From JAQBDA01 sp032124675 (GTDB lineage Bacteria; Chloroflexota; Anaerolineae; Anaerolineales; UBA4823), in the NCBI GenBank assembly GCA_032124675.1, contig JAQBDA010000315.1, positions 15,724-79,723 of the forward strand: a DNA stretch of 64,000 nt. The letters are read 5' to 3'. This document shows, piece by piece, positions 15,618 through 23,589 of the stretch (position 1 is its first letter; each line of letters opens with the position of its first letter). Under the pieces are notes generated by a model that was not told the origin of the DNA, searched no databases, and saw nothing but the letters and a program-made list of their open reading frames with translations. Both the position numbers and the translations under genes were made by a program.

Positions 15618-16523
15618 CTACTGTAGGGATCCGGTCAGCCGGCGGCGTGCCCGGCGAGCAAGGCGAGCCAACGACCAGCGCATACCGCGGCGCTGCCCAT
15701 CCGGCGGGGTCAGGCGGGTCTCGATATAGCGCAGGGTGCGCATCCAGGACAACCTTGGAGAGCGCGCTTTACCGTTGACCAGCTGCTTATCGCTGTCCAA
15801 TACCATATACAGGTTGGCGGCTCCCCCCGCCAGAGCCTCGTTCTGCTGCGATTCAGGCAGCTCATAATGCGGCTTGCCACCCGGGAGATGGCTGTAATCG
15901 TGGTCCTGGTGGATGGCAATGATGGAGGGCGTGCCATCCACCACGGTATAGCCTTGCTGGCGGGCGTGGTAGATCATCCAGTTGTCCCATCCGGCGCGGC
16001 CGATGGCGAAATCAGGCATCCTGTTGAACAATGCACGCGGGAAGACGAAGTAATCACTGCCGGCGGGCAGGTGCAGCCGGCCGCGGCTGTGGACGTCGGC
16101 CAGCAAGTGCTGGTCCCAGCCGCTTGAGAATCCCAGTACACGGCGTACGTCAAGGTCCCAGCGCTGACCGATGAGCAAGAAATGTTCCAATTGCTGTGAT
16201 ACTTGATGTACCGACTCTACGAAGGCCGGAAGCAGCATAACATCGGCGTTGATATAGGTAAACAAATTCGCCTGGCTGGTCTGGTGTGCCAGGTCGAAGA
16301 TCGAGCTGACCAGCGGGGTGCCGGCCTCATTGCGCCGCACATCTGTAAGCTGCGGAACCCTATATTCTGCGGCGATTGCTGCCATGCCCGGCTCATCACC
16401 CACCAGTAGCACGTTTACCTCCTCGCCCAGGTGCAGCCAGGAAAGGATGGCGTTACGCTGGATGGTATCGATATGTGGATCGGTGAAGGCCTTGGGGGCG
16501 GTGAAGATAGTGATCTCAGGCAT
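15618..16523 (-). CDS. Glycosyltransferase-like protein (GT-A, DxD variant)
   Basis: The 301-residue protein opens with ITIFTAPKAF, has a nucleotide-binding style strand NVLLVGDEPG near residue 40, and in place of a classical DxD shows TYINADVMLLPAF near residue 90. A later WDNWMIYHARQQGYTVVDGT segment near 175 resembles the acceptor region of GT-A enzymes. A strongly basic tail (about residues 275-301, rich in Arg) could tether it to the membrane. It lies among glycosyltransferases and methyltransferases. The family call rests on pattern only. Confidence 0.65.
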   Translation of the reverse strand: MPEITIFTAPKAFTDPHIDTIQRNAILSWLHLGEEVNVLLVGDEPGMAAIAAEYRVPQLTDVRRNEAGTPLVSSIFDLAHQTSQANLFTYINADVMLLPAFVESVHQVSQQLEHFLLIGQRWDLDVRRVLGFSSGWDQHLLADVHSRGRLHLPAGSDYFVFPRALFNRMPDFAIGRAGWDNWMIYHARQQGYTVVDGTPSIIAIHQDHDYSHLPGGKPHYELPESQQNEALAGGAANLYMVLDSDKQLVNGKARSPRLSWMRTLRYIETRLTPPDGQRRGMRWSLARLARRARRRLTGSLQ

Positions 16524-16570
16524 GGGAATAAGGAGTTAGGAGTTAGGAGCTGCGAATCAGGAATTGCGAG
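16524..16570. repeat. Tandem stutter in spacer between methyltransferase and glycosyltransferase
   Basis: AGGAGTT occurs twice in tandem, followed by GCGAATCAGGAATT and GCGAGTCAGGAATT, two 14-base near-identical words. The run lies just upstream of the ATG at 16523 on the minus strand. It is one of several such spacers in the operon. Confidence 0.6.
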
Positions 16571-17470
16571 TCAGGAATTAGAAAGGGGGAGCCATGCCTG
16601 GCGGGGGAACAGGCGCGTTACAAGGCGGCGGTGGAATAAGCCCCATTTCCGCTTGCGCCGCACGCCTTTCTCCGCCACAGGAAACGCGTCTCTCGCTAGG
16701 TCGTTTCCCGTGTGGGACGCAACAGGACGTGCCAATGCCGTCAGGTAGAGTGGGATAAGACTAGAGCGCGGCCGACCATGGTGCTGTACGCTCAGCAGTT
16801 CGAAACCGCTCTTTTCCAGGGTCTGGGCCAGCGTGTGCGGGCTGTAAGATACCAGGTGGGCGACCTCGAAGCAGTCATGGGCATACAGGTTAGGCACTTC
16901 GACAAGCAGCCAACCGCCGGGAGCCAGCAGCGTCTTTCTCAGGTCAATCAGATATAGGACCGGGTTGGGGATATGCTCCAGGACATGCGCCATGCTGACC
17001 AGGTCAAAGGCCGGCAGCCCGGCAGCTTTGATCTCTTCCAGCGTGGAGAATACGGTCAACCCCTGGTCGCGGGTGTAGCTGCGGTACGCCTCGCCAGGCT
17101 CCAGACCTACGGATTGGCAGCTGAAGCCGAGATTCAAACGCTGCATCAGCAGTCCCGCTGAGCTGCCGATATCCAGGTGGTTCCGGACTTCCGGGATCCG
17201 GTCCTGGATGAAGCTGAAAAGTGCTTCAGCCCGCAGCCGCTGGATTGCCAGGTCTTTCGCTCCCGGTCCGGCGCTGCCCTGGTATAGCAGGCGGTATTCC
17301 TGTTCGTAAAAGGTCTCCAGCTCCTCGTCCGACATGCGCGGTGACTGGTAGACCAGACCACAGGCGGAACAAAGCTGGTTCGCTACCGTCTGTTCTCGGA
17401 AGCTGCGCCGGTCGAATAGACTGCTCCCAATGCTGCCGCACAGCGGGCAGCTCAGGACATCGATGCTCAT
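16571..17470 (-). CDS. SAM-dependent methyltransferase with N-terminal zinc ribbon
   Basis: The 299-residue protein has an N-terminal CPLCGS...CSACGL zinc ribbon (residues 8-37) and motif I HLDIGSSAGLLM near residue 97. It also has DLVSMAHVLEHIPNP near 155 and an LLAPGGWLLVEVPN post-motif. This layout is common in methyltransferases of surface-glycan loci. It overlaps the upstream membrane-protein gene by 4 bases. The target is presumably a sugar hydroxyl or amine of the glycan. Confidence 0.82.
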   Translation of the reverse strand: MSIDVLSCPLCGSIGSSLFDRRSFREQTVANQLCSACGLVYQSPRMSDEELETFYEQEYRLLYQGSAGPGAKDLAIQRLRAEALFSFIQDRIPEVRNHLDIGSSAGLLMQRLNLGFSCQSVGLEPGEAYRSYTRDQGLTVFSTLEEIKAAGLPAFDLVSMAHVLEHIPNPVLYLIDLRKTLLAPGGWLLVEVPNLYAHDCFEVAHLVSYSPHTLAQTLEKSGFELLSVQHHGRPRSSLIPLYLTALARPVASHTGNDLARDAFPVAEKGVRRKRKWGLFHRRLVTRLFPRQAWLPLSNS

Positions 17471-19095
17471 TGCGGTCGGATGGCGTAAATTACAAAGTTT
17501 TCGATGCGCACGATCTCCTCGGCGAAATCGCAGGCAAGGGGGATCTCTTTGCTCTTGAATACCACATGCGTGATGCCATAATCATCGACCAGTGCCTGGA
17601 GCTGCGAGCACTTTTCGGCTCCCCCCGATTTGTAAAATTGGCCGGCACGCTGGACGCGGTCGTACCATTCGAGCACTTCCACATCTTTATATGGATGAGA
17701 TTTCCAGTTGATAAAGGTCGGTACTCCGGTGTACAGGCGGAAGTCGTCGAAATAATTATCTGTCGGCGGGATCATGTAAAGCTCTCCGGCGCGGCGGTTC
17801 TCGCGTACGTAATCCATCATCTGCACCAGACGGCGCTCCCTGCGACCGGAGCCGTACATGTCCTGCAGGTTTAAACCACCGCCGACATTGATAAACACCA
17901 CGTAGAGAGCCAGCGGCAGGAAGACCATCAGGAATTTCGGGTCGTTCATTCTAAGAAGGTCGATGAGACCGGACGCGATAAAGGCGATGATCAGCGCAGT
18001 CGATAGCGGCACCAGCAGGACCGATACGCGCCAGGGAGCCATCAAAGCCAGACTGTCGCTGCTAGTGAGCAGCTGCACCAGGCTGACGACCACGCCGCCA
18101 ACGAACAGCGATAGCATGATGTAAAATAGCCGCCGGTTGCGGAATGCCAGGATCAAACCCACCACCATGATCGCCATCTGGAGGTTGGCGGTCGCGTTCC
18201 AGAATGATGCCGGAACAGCATGGTGCGGGATGCGCTCGTGCACGATGATATGCAGCGCTGTGCTCGAGGCCTCCGGCGATGTGGCGCTCAGCGCGGTCTG
18301 GTTGTGCAAGATCACAGGCAGCACGAATACCAGAGTGAACAGACCCAAGAATAACGGCTGCCGGGCTGCACGTATAACCTTTTCGAGCGAAAACGGCCGC
18401 AGTGCCTGGGCATCTCGCAGGTTATCGGCGAATAGGATCAGCAGGTAGGCAATTGTGATCAGGGCTCCGCTCATCAGGTAAGCGGAGTGGAACAGCGCAG
18501 TCACGCCAACCAGGAACGCCGCCAGGTAGTATTTCCTCTTCAAGAAAGTGAAGATCGAGAGCAGCAGCAGGACGCCGAAGACACTGTTCTGGAACTCGAT
18601 ACCCAGCAGGTACTGCCCGGCTACCCCGGTATGCAGAAACTCGATATTTAAGCCGTAAACTTTCTCAACGCGTACAATCGCCCAGCGGGCATGGGCGAGA
18701 AAGAACAGGGTGAAAAAAGCCATCTGCTTGGTCAGCGACCACTTGCCTTTATTGATCACTGCCATTATGCCCATGATGCTGAATATATAGATACCGAGGA
18801 TAACAGCATAGTACAGGTAAAACAGGTTTTCATTTAGCAAGGCGGTGGCGTATATCAGGCTGCTGAAGACAGGCAGCGGGTCGACTGTGTTTGCCAGCCA
18901 GTCGGCCGCTAAGTACCCTCTACCGGCCTGCGCCAGCCCGTGCAGGAACTTGGTGTTCTGGTTGCCTTCGTACAGCGGGGACTGGGTGTAAGCAACCGCA
19001 AAGACTGCAGCCACCAGCAGCCATAGGCCGATCCTGGCAATGACCTTCACTACGGGAGGGATCTTGATGTCCGGTGTGACGGCGTCCATCAGCAT
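17467..19095 (-). CDS. Polytopic membrane protein of glycan locus
   Basis: The protein has about 542 residues from the ATG at 19095, which lies 4 bases after the stop of the SpsF-like gene; an earlier in-frame start at 19161 would overlap that gene by 62 bases. Roughly ten hydrophobic segments (for example IARIGLWLLVAAVFAVAYTQ, LFLGLFTLVFVLPVIL and MAIMVVGLILAF) are followed by a C-terminal soluble part of about 120 residues. That part contains LYMIPPTDNYFDDFRLYTG, a pattern like the extracytoplasmic ends of GT-C-type membrane proteins. It may handle lipid-linked glycan outside the membrane. The family is not certain. Confidence 0.65.
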   Translation of the reverse strand: MLMDAVTPDIKIPPVVKVIARIGLWLLVAAVFAVAYTQSPLYEGNQNTKFLHGLAQAGRGYLAADWLANTVDPLPVFSSLIYATALLNENLFYLYYAVILGIYIFSIMGIMAVINKGKWSLTKQMAFFTLFFLAHARWAIVRVEKVYGLNIEFLHTGVAGQYLLGIEFQNSVFGVLLLLSIFTFLKRKYYLAAFLVGVTALFHSAYLMSGALITIAYLLILFADNLRDAQALRPFSLEKVIRAARQPLFLGLFTLVFVLPVILHNQTALSATSPEASSTALHIIVHERIPHHAVPASFWNATANLQMAIMVVGLILAFRNRRLFYIMLSLFVGGVVVSLVQLLTSSDSLALMAPWRVSVLLVPLSTALIIAFIASGLIDLLRMNDPKFLMVFLPLALYVVFINVGGGLNLQDMYGSGRRERRLVQMMDYVRENRRAGELYMIPPTDNYFDDFRLYTGVPTFINWKSHPYKDVEVLEWYDRVQRAGQFYKSGGAEKCSQLQALVDDYGITHVVFKSKEIPLACDFAEEIVRIENFVIYAIRPQ

Positions 19096-19099
19096 ATAC

Positions 19100-19924
19100 T
19101 TAGCCACCGACCCCGTTCCTCGCATCGATAGTTCGATAGTCTTTGGGCTGGACGAGAGCATTGATCTGTGCCAGGTCCGGGTTGTCCTTTGCGAACTCCA
19201 GCACTTCCAGCCAGGTGAAATCGTCCCGCCAGTCGAAGTGGGCGGCGATCGATCTCAGCAGTTCCAGATCCTGAGCGGTATCGACCGTCCAGCGCAGATC
19301 GCCGTGATCGTTATCGTGGTTCAGCAGCCGGATGCGGAAACGCTCGGGCTGTTCGTAAAAGAAGGGCATCACATGCTCGCGCTGGTGGGGCTGGTCCGCC
19401 TCGCTCCATGCCAGTTCCAGCCCGGAAAATGAACAGACCTCGATATCCAATCCGACCGGATATGTGCGTCCCCAGGGCGGCGGCAGGCGGTTAGCGACGA
19501 AGTCGTAGGGATATGGCGAGAGCGGTGCGTCGTGGCCTGCGGCTCGGGATTCGCTTCCCTCGGAGCCGGTGAAGGTAGCGACGGCTTCATCGATCAAGCC
19601 CGGATCGATCAGGGGACAGTCAGCAGTGATGCGCACCACGATATCCGCCCGGTGCTGCCGGGCAGCCTGGTAGTAGCGGTCAAGCACATCAAAGGCACTG
19701 CCGCGGTAGACAGGGTAGCCGCGTTCCTGGCAAAGCGCCTGGACAGCATCATCGGAAGGAGCAGTGGTGGTGGCGACGATGACTTCAGCCATGCTTTGAG
19801 CACGCCGTGTGCGCTCTACAACCCAGGCAAGCATCGGCTTACCCCCGATATCCAACAGCACCTTATCGGGCAGCCGGGAGGAGGCCATACGGGCCTGGAT
19901 GATAGCGATTGTTTTGGGTCTCAT
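19100..19924 (-). CDS. SpsF-like nucleotidyltransferase (acylneuraminate cytidylyltransferase family)
   Basis: The 274-residue protein starts with IIQARMASSRLPDKVL, the SpsF/PseF variant of the nucleotide loop, and has VATTTAPSDDAV and VVRITADCPLIDPGLID near residue 100. SpsF-type proteins sit beside NeuB/SpsE genes in spore-coat and pseudaminic-acid loci and are thought to activate a nonulosonic acid. Here the nearest partner is the PseI-like synthase two genes upstream, separated by the four-helix cassette. It could provide the third CMP-sugar activity of the locus. The reaction remains to be shown. Confidence 0.82.
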   Translation of the reverse strand: MRPKTIAIIQARMASSRLPDKVLLDIGGKPMLAWVVERTRRAQSMAEVIVATTTAPSDDAVQALCQERGYPVYRGSAFDVLDRYYQAARQHRADIVVRITADCPLIDPGLIDEAVATFTGSEGSESRAAGHDAPLSPYPYDFVANRLPPPWGRTYPVGLDIEVCSFSGLELAWSEADQPHQREHVMPFFYEQPERFRIRLLNHDNDHGDLRWTVDTAQDLELLRSIAAHFDWRDDFTWLEVLEFAKDNPDLAQINALVQPKDYRTIDARNGVGG

Positions 19925-19930
19925 AAATAG

Positions 19931-21028
19931 TTATTGGCGGGCAGCGAGTGCCATGTCGTAGGCACGCAGCAGGTGCTGGAAGTTCTCTTCCCAGTTCGCG
20001 CGTTCTTCGGCAATACGGCGGGCGGAGCGACCCATAGCTGCCAGTTGTGAGCGTTGGCTGACAGCGTTCAGGATCGCTTCTGACAGAGCGTCTGCGGAGC
20101 CGTCGGCGAACAACCATCCATTCACGTCTGGCTGTACCCACTCGCGGTTGCCCGGGATGTCGGATACGATGGCTGGTCTGCCGCAGGCCATCGCCTCCAG
20201 GAGAGAGATGGACGTCCCATCGCTGTGCGAGGCACTGATGTACAGGTCGCTGGAGCGGTAGTAACGCGGCAGGTCCGCCTGGCTGACCTGCCCTGGGAAC
20301 AGCACCTGTTCATGCACACCGCCTTGCTGGATGACCTGTCTCAGAACAGACGCCTGCGACCCGTTACCGAGCATCACCAGGCGCAGCTCCGGGTACTGGC
20401 GGGCAGCCTGCACGAAGGCTCTGGCGATCACATCGACGCCGTAGATCTGCTCCCAGCCGCGGGTGGAAAGCAGGGTGAAGGTCGCTTTGCAACCCGGTTC
20501 GGCGCCGGGCGTGTAGCGTTCCAGATCCGCGCCCCAGGGGAAGGTCACGATGCGCTCATCGGGCATGCCGTATGATCGTGCCAGCAGGCGGATAATGTCA
20601 GAGTCGCCGACCATCACTGCACTGCGCTGCAGGGTGTAGCGCGTTGCCCAGCGCCAAAATGCGTCCCGGCTGGCATCCTGGATCAGGTCGTATCCCCAGG
20701 AAGCGCTGACCAGCGGTCGGTAGCCGCTCAAGGCTACCAGGAATGCGGAGCGCTGCAGTGGTCCGGCATGCACCAGGTCGGGTTGAATTTCTTTGAGCAC
20801 CCGTCGCAGGTCGAGCAGCAGGCGTGGTCCGTCCCGCAGTGTGGCGGGTCCTCTCCCGCCTGCCCACCTGACCTGTTCGATCTCGGCTGGCAGCGGGCGG
20901 TCTTCCAGAGCGTACCCGCGCTGCTCTAACTGGAGATAAAACACCCTGTGCCCGGTTTTCGCCAGTGCAGAGAGAAAGCGGTGGTCGTGGGTGGTGTAGT
21001 CGCGGGTGAAATATAAAATACGTGTCAA
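19931..21028 (-). CDS. Family 4 glycosyltransferase
   Basis: The 365-residue GT-B protein has the N-terminal strand ILYFTRDYTTHDHRFLSAL, a donor-domain opening FTLLSTRGWEQIYGVDV near residue 170, and the GT4 donor motif SDGTSISLLEAMACGRPAI near 265-283. The only start that keeps the conserved N-terminus is TTG at 21028. That TTG is itself part of a TTGACAC repeat unit belonging to the flank of the four-helix cassette, and no Shine-Dalgarno sequence is visible. Cassette insertion may therefore have altered the original start region. Confidence 0.85.
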   Translation of the reverse strand: MTRILYFTRDYTTHDHRFLSALAKTGHRVFYLQLEQRGYALEDRPLPAEIEQVRWAGGRGPATLRDGPRLLLDLRRVLKEIQPDLVHAGPLQRSAFLVALSGYRPLVSASWGYDLIQDASRDAFWRWATRYTLQRSAVMVGDSDIIRLLARSYGMPDERIVTFPWGADLERYTPGAEPGCKATFTLLSTRGWEQIYGVDVIARAFVQAARQYPELRLVMLGNGSQASVLRQVIQQGGVHEQVLFPGQVSQADLPRYYRSSDLYISASHSDGTSISLLEAMACGRPAIVSDIPGNREWVQPDVNGWLFADGSADALSEAILNAVSQRSQLAAMGRSARRIAEERANWEENFQHLLRAYDMALAARQ

Positions 21029-21060
21029 GTGTCAAGTTGCCCGGTGTCAGGTGTCAGGCG
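21022..21060. repeat. TGACAC stutter, left flank of four-helix cassette
   Basis: On the minus strand TGACAC occurs four times between the stop of the four-helix gene and the first codons of the GT4 gene. GTGTCAAGTGTCA (21022-21034) matches, in inverted orientation and with one mismatch, the right flank at 21478-21490. Confidence 0.7.
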
Positions 21061-21428
21061 GATTTCTTTTTACGAAGAGCGTGTTTTAGACCGCCGATCA
21101 ATGCTTTGGTTTTGCCGGCTTGATCGTATTGTTCCTGGAATATATCTTCATTGATGTAACCAGCATCTACCGCAGTATAGAGCAAAGATTGGACCTCTCC
21201 TGCCGAGCGCCTGGCAATGCCTAAGTAGCGAGCGAACTCGATTTGCGAATCACAGTCAAGGCCTTCGGCGATATTCGTCATAACAGAAACGGAAGCTCGT
21301 CGGATCTGGTCCCGTAAGCCCAAGTCTTTAGCAAATGCTCCAGTTTGTGTCAAGTCGTATATCTGCTTTGTCAATTTGCGTGCCTCTTACCAGGCAAGAA
21401 TATCTTCAAATCGCTTAATTAAAGGCAT
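21054..21428 (-). pseudogene. Four-helix-bundle (23S rRNA-IVS type) protein gene with in-frame stop
   Basis: Codons read in one frame from an ATG at 21428 give MPLIKRFEDILAW, then TAA (21387-21389), then EARKLTKQIYDLTQTG. The family's usual N-terminus continues 'W-Q-x-A-R-x-L-T', so the stop most simply replaces a Gln codon (CAA to TAA). Beyond it the remaining 110 or so residues are intact, with LRDQIRRASVSVMTNIAEG near the middle and a Lys-rich end. A restart at TTG 21374 could yield a shortened protein of 106 residues. The family is known from intervening sequences in 23S rRNA genes and as free-standing genes; its function is unknown. AGGA lies just before the ATG. Confidence 0.8.
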
Positions 21429-21477
21429 AGATATTCCTACTTATCCGATCTAAAAGATTTTCATCTGTCAGATAACA

Positions 21478-21490
21478 TGACACTTGGCAC
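21478..21490. repeat. Right flank repeat of four-helix cassette
   Basis: TGACACTTGGCAC, followed by further CACCTGGCACT stutters to about 21507, is the inverted partner of the TGACAC flank at 21022-21034. Confidence 0.65.
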
Positions 21491-21505
21491 TGGAACACCT
21501 GGCAC

Positions 21506-22576
21506 TTATACACTCGATAAATCTCCCCATCTGATCTCCTTCCCCGCCGGGATGTCCCTGATCGCCTTTGTCCCAATCACATCATTGATCTCGTAAGGCG
21601 GGATCGCTCCTGGGGTGGCGGGGCGCAGCACATCGATCACCTCCCGGGTAATCAGCTCGCCGGGTTGAATGTCTCGGGCGGCGCGCAGGCAGCGGCGCTG
21701 TACGATTACGGTCTGCCCCTCGTTGCTGCTGACCCGTTTGTCCGCGGAGCCCAGAGCGCGCTCCATCTCGCGGGTGCGGTCGACCATATCGCGCCAGGTG
21801 GCGGGGGTCATAGAAAATGGATGGTCGGGACCGGTGCGGCTGTTGTCGTCGGTGAAGTGCTTCTCGATCACGCGCGCTCCCAGCGCCACTGCCCCTAACA
21901 CTGTGGCGTGACCGGGCGTGTGGTCGGAGAGCCCCAGGATCAGCTCTGGGAACATGGCCCGGTACGTATTGAGCACCTGCAGGTGGATGTGGTCGAAGTT
22001 CTCCAGGCTGGCAGTGTAGTTGGTATTGCACTGCATCAGCACCAACAGAGGGTTGATCTGCAGGATGGTGTGAACGGCGCGCTGCACTTCGCCGATATCC
22101 GAAGCACCGCTGGCAAGGATGACCGGCTTGCCCTTGCGGGCGATATGCTCCAGCATCTCCAGCCAGGTGATATCCCCTGAGCCGATCTTGTGCGCTGGCA
22201 CGTGTGGGTCGAGCATATCGACGGCGTCGAAGTCATAGGGAGATGAAAAGTAATCGATGCCCACATCAGCACATTTTTCTTTCAAGACCGGCGTCCATTC
22301 GAATGGGATTGAGGCATCCGCATACACTTGAAAAACCGATTTTTTCCAGGCAGACTGGTGGGAAAGTTGCCCTCCCATGCTTTTGAAGCCATAATCCGAG
22401 ACGATCTGAGGGGCACGGAAATTTTGAAACTTGGCGGCATCCGCCCCGGCTTCTTTCGCCAGATGGATAAGCAGTATGGCGCGTTCGATCTCTCCATCGT
22501 GGTTGGCGGAGATATCAGCGATGAAATACGTGGGGTGATTTTCGCCGATAGTGTGGGGGCCGATTTGGATATCCAT
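21506..22576 (-). CDS. NeuB-family synthase, pseudaminic acid synthase-like
   Basis: The 356-residue protein is a full-length synthase. It has a barrel with FIADISANHDG near residue 18, KFQNFRAPQIV near 50, LASGAS near 155, LGLSDHTPGH near 216 and EKHFTDDNSRTGPDHPFS near 240, plus a C-terminal SAF domain at about 290-350. The ADISANHDG and DNSRTGPDHPFS variants are closer to PseI than to NeuB/LegI in style. The upstream neighbours encode a 4,6-dehydratase and an RmlD-like reductase, as might be expected for a 6-deoxy substrate. No PseC-type aminotransferase or PseG hydrolase is seen. Confidence 0.88.
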   Translation of the reverse strand: MDIQIGPHTIGENHPTYFIADISANHDGEIERAILLIHLAKEAGADAAKFQNFRAPQIVSDYGFKSMGGQLSHQSAWKKSVFQVYADASIPFEWTPVLKEKCADVGIDYFSSPYDFDAVDMLDPHVPAHKIGSGDITWLEMLEHIARKGKPVILASGASDIGEVQRAVHTILQINPLLVLMQCNTNYTASLENFDHIHLQVLNTYRAMFPELILGLSDHTPGHATVLGAVALGARVIEKHFTDDNSRTGPDHPFSMTPATWRDMVDRTREMERALGSADKRVSSNEGQTVIVQRRCLRAARDIQPGELITREVIDVLRPATPGAIPPYEINDVIGTKAIRDIPAGKEIRWGDLSSV

Positions 22577-22594
22577 GCTTGCTTTCCTTATTAT

Positions 22595-23521
22595 TCAATC
22601 AAGACGCTGGGCTGCCATGCGCTGGATGCGCTGTGGATAGCCATCAAGGTACTGCTGGTGGAAACGCTCCAGGCCGGCGGATATATCCGGCGGTTTCTCG
22701 CCCAGGGCGCTGGTCAGCTTATCTGTTCGCAGGGTAAGGTTGGGAGAACGGGCGGCCACCAGACTGCTCTGTTCTACCAATACGGGGGTGATCAGAGATG
22801 CATCCAGGTGAAACTTGTTGGCTACACGGGTGCCAAACTCGTGCTTGCTGAGGCACTCACGGCTTACCACGTGGTACAGTCCGGTCAGCTTGTGCTCCAA
22901 CATCTTGACCAGGATCGCTGCCAGGTCGGTTGCCAGCAGCGGGCAGAAGAATACATCGGTAAACCCCATGACCTGCACCCCTGCCTGCAGATTGCTGACA
23001 AAGAATTCGCCCAGGCTGCGCCTGCCGCTCATGCTCCAGCCAAAAAGGTTGACTCGGGCGATGATCGCCTCCGGGTTGGCGCTGGCTACGCGGCGCTCGC
23101 CATCCAGCTTGGTTTGGGCGTACACACCCAGCGGATTGGGTGCATCCTGTTCGGTATATTCCCCGCGACGGCCATCGAACACAGCATCGGTTGAGATGTG
23201 CACCAGGCGCGCTCCGCCCCTGGCGACATTGGCAGCCAGTCGGGCAGGTAGATCGCTATTCGTTTGTTGTGCCAGGACCGGGTCGGTCTCGCAGGCATCG
23301 ACGTTTGCCAGCGCTGCGCAGTGGATCACCCAGTCGGGTTGGGTCTGGTCGAGCACCCGTTCCACTGCTCCCAAGGCGAGCAGGTCGCTCTGCAGCACAG
23401 TGAAGGCGCTGGTGTTTAGAAGGTGGTCCTTGGCAGTTCCATATACTTCGTGCTCCGCCGCAGTCTCCAGGGCCAGGTTCAGACCGAGCAGACCGCTAGC
23501 TCCGGTGATGAGGATACGCAT
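22595..23521 (-). CDS. RmlD-like NAD(P)-dependent sugar reductase
   Basis: The extended-SDR protein (308 residues) starts at the ATG at 23521, where MRILITGASGLLGLNLA gives the usual first strand; a longer in-frame start at 23593 would overlap the upstream gene. It has the HCAALANVDACE strand 4 element of the RmlD family near residue 63, ISTDAVFDG near 98 and the catalytic YAQTKLDGE near 120. RmlD reduces a 4-keto-6-deoxy sugar nucleotide. Here it follows a UDP-GlcNAc 4,6-dehydratase gene, so a 4-keto-6-deoxy-HexNAc intermediate is a plausible substrate. Confidence 0.85.
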   Translation of the reverse strand: MRILITGASGLLGLNLALETAAEHEVYGTAKDHLLNTSAFTVLQSDLLALGAVERVLDQTQPDWVIHCAALANVDACETDPVLAQQTNSDLPARLAANVARGGARLVHISTDAVFDGRRGEYTEQDAPNPLGVYAQTKLDGERRVASANPEAIIARVNLFGWSMSGRRSLGEFFVSNLQAGVQVMGFTDVFFCPLLATDLAAILVKMLEHKLTGLYHVVSRECLSKHEFGTRVANKFHLDASLITPVLVEQSSLVAARSPNLTLRTDKLTSALGEKPPDISAGLERFHQQYLDGYPQRIQRMAAQRLD

Positions 23522-23589
23522 GATGGTATTTGTCCGCCAAAAGTCAGCAGTGAAAGCGAATAGTGTTTCACTCCTGACCTTTGGGCGCT

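Noticed and set aside
21022..21507. Repeated TGACAC words as a CRISPR array
   Set aside because: Units are 6-15 bases, unevenly spaced and without unique spacers; they flank a single gene as inverted ends.
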